Shown: piece by piece, positions 60,679 to 64,000 of the stretch
How the letters are laid out: every line of letters begins with the position of its first letter
Numbering within the stretch: position 1 is the first letter of the stretch
Notes under the pieces: model-generated
The model's database searches: none
What the model was told of the DNA's origin: nothing
Seen by the model: the letters and a program-made list of their open reading frames with translations, nothing else
Source of the DNA: Immundisolibacter sp049322795
GTDB lineage: Bacteria; Pseudomonadota; Gammaproteobacteria; Immundisolibacterales; Immundisolibacteraceae
Length of the DNA: 64,000 bases
Direction: 5' to 3'
NCBI GenBank assembly: GCA_049322795.1
Contig: JBMOQH010000015.1
Coordinates: forward strand, 1-64,000
Translations under genes and position numbers: made by a program

Positions 60679-62460
60679 ATGACCACACCCGCGCGCGAGC
60701 GAAGCGCCAATCCGCCCAACTTGCTGTATCGCTGGGAAGGCGACAACAAACACTTTCCGGACATCGAGGATCTCGCCGGCCGGCTGCGCTTCGCGCCGGC
60801 AGAGGGGCGCATCTGGCTCGACGACCGGCGCTCGATCCTCATGCGCGACAGCGCCTTCGGCAGCCTGCGACGCGAGTTGATCGAAGCCGTCGGCTTCACC
60901 CGCGCGCGAACGTCCTTGAAGATGGTGGGCTACGCGGAAGGCACGCGCGACGCCGAACTGGCCCGCCGCGTGCGCCCGGAAGGTGACCTGTTCGACGCCT
61001 TCGCGGTCGGCCCGCAGGTCCACGCGCTCAGCGGATTCGGCTGGCTCGAAGTGCTCGAATTGCGCACCGATCCGGCGACCAACGAGTTTTATGGCGAGTT
61101 CCTGCTGCACGACTCGATCGAGGCCGATGCGCACCTTGGCGCGCTCGGCGTAGCTGCCGAACCGGTGTGTTGGACCGCTGTGGGCTATGGCAGCGGTTAC
61201 AGCAGCGCCTTCGCCGGCCGCCCGATCATCGTGGACGAGACCGAGTGCCGCGCCATGGGTCATGCCCATTGCCGCCTGGTCGGCCGGACGGTCGAGGAAT
61301 GGGACCGGCGCGTCCGCAAGGCGCCCTATTTCCGCCCACAGGCATTCGTCAACCGCTTCGGCAGGCCGGCCGAGGAGCTGACCCCCGCCGACACTGGCCC
61401 GGCGATGGACGTGGTCGGCATCTCGGCCGGCTTCGGCGCCGCCGTGCACCTGCTCAACAAGGCGGCGCCGACGACTGTGACAGTGCTGTTCCTCGGCGAA
61501 ACCGGCGTCGGCAAGGAGGTGTTCGCGCGCATGCTGCACCGCATGGGCAAGCGGGCCGAGCAGCCGTTCGTCGCCGTCAACTGCGCGGCGCTGCCGGAAA
61601 ACCTGATCGAGGCCGAACTGTTCGGCGTGGTCAAGGGCGCCTACACCGGTGCCAGCGAGTCGCGACCGGGCCGCTTCGAGCGCGCCCACGGCGGCACGCT
61701 GTTCCTGGACGAGGTTGGCACCCTCACGCTGAGCGCCCAGGCCAAGCTGCTGCGCGCGCTGCAGGAAGGCGAGATCGAGCGCGTGGGCGACAGCCAGACG
61801 CGCACGGTGGATGTGCGCCTGCTGGCGGCCACCAACGTCGACCTGAAAGCGGCCGTCGCCGCCGGCAGCTTCCGCGAGGATCTGTACTTCCGCCTCACCA
61901 CGTTTCCGGTGCGCATTCCGCCACTGCGCGAGCGGCGCGACGACATTCCGCTCCTGATGCGCCACTTCCTGCACCGCTTTGGGGAACGCCATGGCAAGCG
62001 CGTCGGCGGCTTCGCGCCGCAGGCCGTCGAGGCGCTGCTGAGCTATGGCTTTCCCGGCAACATCCGCGAACTCGAAAACATGATCGAGCGCGGCGTACTG
62101 CTGGCCGGCGATGGCGAACCGGTCGGCGTGTCGCACCTGTTCACGGCCGACCAGGGCGCGGCCTGGGCGCATACCTTCGGCATCGATGCCAGCGGCCAGC
62201 TCGCCGGGCGGGCTGGCGCCAACACACCTGAACCGGCCGACGGCGATGGCCTTCGCGAACGCCTCGCGCCATTGCTCGAACACCATGAAGGCCCGCTCGA
62301 TGCGGCCGAGCAGACGCTGATCGATCTTGCGCTCGAACACGCCGGCGGCAACCTGGCGCGGGCCGCCCGGCAGCTCGGCATCAGTCGGCGCCAGCTCGCC
62401 TACCGGCTCGAAAAGCGCGCCGCAGGTCAGACACAGGGCCAGGACTCGACCGCCACGTAG
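60679..62460 (+). CDS. Sigma-54-dependent transcriptional activator, XylR/DmpR type
   Basis: 593 aa. An XylR_N sensor region (about 22-120), then a V4R domain (about 140-205) with Cys163, Cys190 and Cys198 in the CRAxGxxxC pattern, a linker near 210-245, and the AAA+ domain. Walker A GETGVGKE is at 273-280, the sigma-54 contact loop GAYTGA at 320-325 (Tyr in place of the commoner Phe) and Walker B LFLDEVG at 341-347. A Fis-type helix-turn-helix closes the protein (LARAARQLGISRRQLAYRL). Relatives bind aromatic compounds and turn on their degradation genes. No aromatic catabolic operon is in view, so its targets are unknown. The 3' end overlaps convergent thpR by 34 bases. Confidence 0.92.
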   Translation: MTTPARERSANPPNLLYRWEGDNKHFPDIEDLAGRLRFAPAEGRIWLDDRRSILMRDSAFGSLRRELIEAVGFTRARTSLKMVGYAEGTRDAELARRVRPEGDLFDAFAVGPQVHALSGFGWLEVLELRTDPATNEFYGEFLLHDSIEADAHLGALGVAAEPVCWTAVGYGSGYSSAFAGRPIIVDETECRAMGHAHCRLVGRTVEEWDRRVRKAPYFRPQAFVNRFGRPAEELTPADTGPAMDVVGISAGFGAAVHLLNKAAPTTVTVLFLGETGVGKEVFARMLHRMGKRAEQPFVAVNCAALPENLIEAELFGVVKGAYTGASESRPGRFERAHGGTLFLDEVGTLTLSAQAKLLRALQEGEIERVGDSQTRTVDVRLLAATNVDLKAAVAAGSFREDLYFRLTTFPVRIPPLRERRDDIPLLMRHFLHRFGERHGKRVGGFAPQAVEALLSYGFPGNIRELENMIERGVLLAGDGEPVGVSHLFTADQGAAWAHTFGIDASGQLAGRAGANTPEPADGDGLRERLAPLLEHHEGPLDAAEQTLIDLALEHAGGNLARAARQLGISRRQLAYRLEKRAAGQTQGQDSTAT

Positions 62461-62945
62461 CGCAGTTCGCCGCCCACGCGGCGCGAACGCATGAGATGGA
62501 ACTCGGTCGCGGTCCAGGCGAGCGGCAGCATCGGCAGTTCGTGCAGGCGCCGCGGCCGGCGCAGCAGGGTCGCATGGATGTCGAACGGCCGCTCCGGCAC
62601 CGCCACCACCTCGCGCACCGCAACGCGCAGGGCCGCCGCGAGTGCCGCGGCAGCCGGCTGGGGTGTTGCCGGCACCACGCAATACAGGCGCGGACCTGGC
62701 CAGTACTCGATGCGGTCGAGCCGCAGCTCGAACGGCGCCACGCGCAGACTGTCGGCCGCGCGCCGCACGGCGGCGGCAGTGCCGGATGCGAGTTCGCCCA
62801 GGAACAGCAGCGTGACGTGAATGTTGTCCGGCGCAACCGCGCGGCCGGCACAGCGGCGTTCGCACCATGCGGCCAGGCGACCGAGCTCCGCCTGAATGCC
62901 CGGCGGCGGCAACAGCGCGAAGAACAAGCGCTCGGTGGTCGCCAT
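62427..62945 (-). CDS. thpR: RNA 2',3'-cyclic phosphodiesterase (ThpR/LigT)
   Basis: 172 aa of the 2H phosphoesterase family. The two catalytic motifs are HVTL at 43-46 and HATL at 124-127. The N-terminus TERLFFALLPPPGIQ is typical. It hydrolyses 2',3'-cyclic phosphates and can ligate tRNA halves in vitro. Start ATG at 62945; a further 17 residues upstream are open but not conserved. Its last 34 bases overlap the end of the sigma-54 regulator gene on the other strand. Confidence 0.9.
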   Translation of the reverse strand: MATTERLFFALLPPPGIQAELGRLAAWCERRCAGRAVAPDNIHVTLLFLGELASGTAAAVRRAADSLRVAPFELRLDRIEYWPGPRLYCVVPATPQPAAAALAAALRVAVREVVAVPERPFDIHATLLRRPRRLHELPMLPLAWTATEFHLMRSRRVGGELRYVAVESWPCV

Positions 62946-63026
62946 CAGGGAAGCACTGCGCAACCCGTGGCTTCCCGTCCCCGGGCGGGCTGACAAATCC
63001 CGGGCACGGGGTCTTTCAGCGTGTGC

Positions 63027-63533
63027 TCAGACCAGCAGTCCACCCGCCAGCAGCGCCAATTGAAGCGTGGCGCCAGCCAGCAGGCCGGCGGCGAGATCGT
63101 CCAGCATCACGCCAAGGCCGCCGCCGACCTGCCGATCGAGCGCGCCGACCGGCCACGGCTTCAGGATGTCGAACAGCCGGAACAGCACAAAGCCGAGCAG
63201 GTACTGCCACCAGCCAAGCGGCACCGCGAGCAGCGTGACCGCCATGCCGACGACCTCATCCCACACGATGGCCGGATGATCCGACACGCCAAGCCGCCGA
63301 CCGGCCCGCCCACAGCACCACACGCCGAGCCCACCGAGCGCCACCAGCACCAGCGCCGCTGCCGCAATCGGCAACAGCGAGAGCGCCGCCGCCAGCGGCA
63401 GACCGAGCAGCGCGCCGAAGGTGCCCGGCGCCCGCGGCGCCAGCCCGGCACCGAAGCCGAGCGCCAGCGCGCAGGCCGGGTCGCGCAGCAGCGCCGGCGG
63501 CGGACGGCGCGGCCGTTCAGCGGAAATGGTCAT
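63027..63533 (-). CDS. pgpA: Phosphatidylglycerophosphatase A
   Basis: 168 aa membrane protein with about four hydrophobic segments. Diagnostic segments are GFGAGLAPRAPGTFGAL near the N-terminus, HPAIVWDEVVGM in the middle (acidic metal site) and FRLFDILKPWPV with DRQVGGGLGVMLDDLAAG. It dephosphorylates phosphatidylglycerophosphate to phosphatidylglycerol. The start ATG at 63533 overlaps thiL by 17 bases, the usual thiL-pgpA pairing. Confidence 0.92.
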   Translation of the reverse strand: MTISAERPRRPPPALLRDPACALALGFGAGLAPRAPGTFGALLGLPLAAALSLLPIAAAALVLVALGGLGVWCCGRAGRRLGVSDHPAIVWDEVVGMAVTLLAVPLGWWQYLLGFVLFRLFDILKPWPVGALDRQVGGGLGVMLDDLAAGLLAGATLQLALLAGGLLV

Positions 63534-64000
63534 GGCCCTTCCGCGACACCGGCTGCACGGCACCCTGCGCATCCATCTGTCGCAATCCGGGTTCGGGCTC
63601 GATCTGCCCGATACGTGTCAGCGGCAGTCCCAGCCGCCCTGCCAACGCCGGCAAGGCGTGCTCACGCGCCGGCGGCACGGTGAAGCACAGCTCGTAGTCG
63701 TCGCCCGAACCGAGCAATTCCTCGTGCGACGCAAGCCCGAGACCGCCGTCCGGCAGCGGCAGGCTCGCGAGGTCGAGCCGCGCACCGACGCCGCCGGCCG
63801 CGCAGATGTGGCCAAGATCGGCCAGCAGGCCGTCCGACACATCGATGGCGGCACTGGCAAGGCCACCCAGCGCAAGCCCCAGCGCCACGCGTGGCTGCGG
63901 CCTGTCGAGCCGCTGCGCGGCGTGCGCCGCCAGCGCTGCGCGCAGGCTGATTTCACCCCGCCGCGCGCGCACCGCAAGGCCAGCGGCGCCGAGCTCGCCG
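63517..64000 (-). CDS. thiL: Thiamine-monophosphate kinase, C-terminal part (continues past window)
   Basis: The last 160 residues or so are in the window. AIDVSDGLLADLGHI and LASHEELLGSGDDYELCFTVP are conserved AIR-synthase-like fold segments of ThiL, the latter near the substrate site. It phosphorylates thiamine phosphate to thiamine diphosphate. The N-terminal metal/ATP-binding half lies right of the window. The stop is inside pgpA. Confidence 0.92.
   Translation of the reverse strand, partial: GELGAAGLAVRARRGEISLRAALAAHAAQRLDRPQPRVALGLALGGLASAAIDVSDGLLADLGHICAAGGVGARLDLASLPLPDGGLGLASHEELLGSGDDYELCFTVPPAREHALPALAGRLGLPLTRIGQIEPEPGLRQMDAQGAVQPVSRKGHDHFR

Overview
The window is chromosomal DNA from a high-GC proteobacterium, most likely a gammaproteobacterium. 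The evidence is gene order: recA-recX-alaS-lysC-csrA-tRNA-Ser-tRNA-Arg at the right, and tRNA-Tyr-Gly-Thr-tuf-tRNA-Trp-secE-nusG-rplKAJL-rpoBC in the middle. The rif, str, S10, spc and alpha ribosomal operons are joined end to end, as in xanthomonads and several other lineages. The genus cannot be fixed from sequence reading alone.

Layout. 0-1.8 kb: tail of an IS630-type transposase, then a UDP-glucose dehydrogenase gene bracketed by two copies of a hairpin-rich repeat. 1.9-4.5 kb: a two-gene iron-sulfur/FAD oxidase pair. 4.5-6.8 kb: a UspA/TerC pair and a lone DapA-family aldolase, closed by a bidirectional terminator. 6.9-37.9 kb: one co-oriented (minus strand) block of 40 protein genes and 5 tRNAs. 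It holds most of the ribosomal proteins, both large RNA polymerase subunits and alpha, EF-Tu twice, EF-G, SecY, SecE and NusG. rpsD, normally between rpsK and rpoA, is missing. 37.9-44.3 kb: AsmA-like protein, PgeF, RluD, divergent BamD, a nitroreductase and a membrane fatty-acid desaturase. 44.4-53.4 kb: a leucine/isovalerate catabolic operon (isovaleryl-CoA dehydrogenase, thiolase, quinone oxidoreductase, methylcrotonyl-CoA carboxylase, methylglutaconyl-CoA hydratase, HMG-CoA lyase). 53.5-54.3 kb: a small c-type cytochrome and two tRNAs. 54.4-60.0 kb: csrA, lysC, alaS, recX, recA. 60.7-64 kb: a XylR/DmpR-type sigma-54 activator, ThpR, PgpA and the 3' part of thiL.

Most of the window is housekeeping. 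I found no convincing new multi-gene system. The points most worth a second look are the multi-hairpin repeats next to the IS remnant, the missing rpsD, the rpsL leader hairpin, the loss of room for the classical L10 and S10 leaders, a terminator with no obvious gene between recA and the sigma-54 regulator, and a 20-bp perfect stem behind the cytochrome gene.
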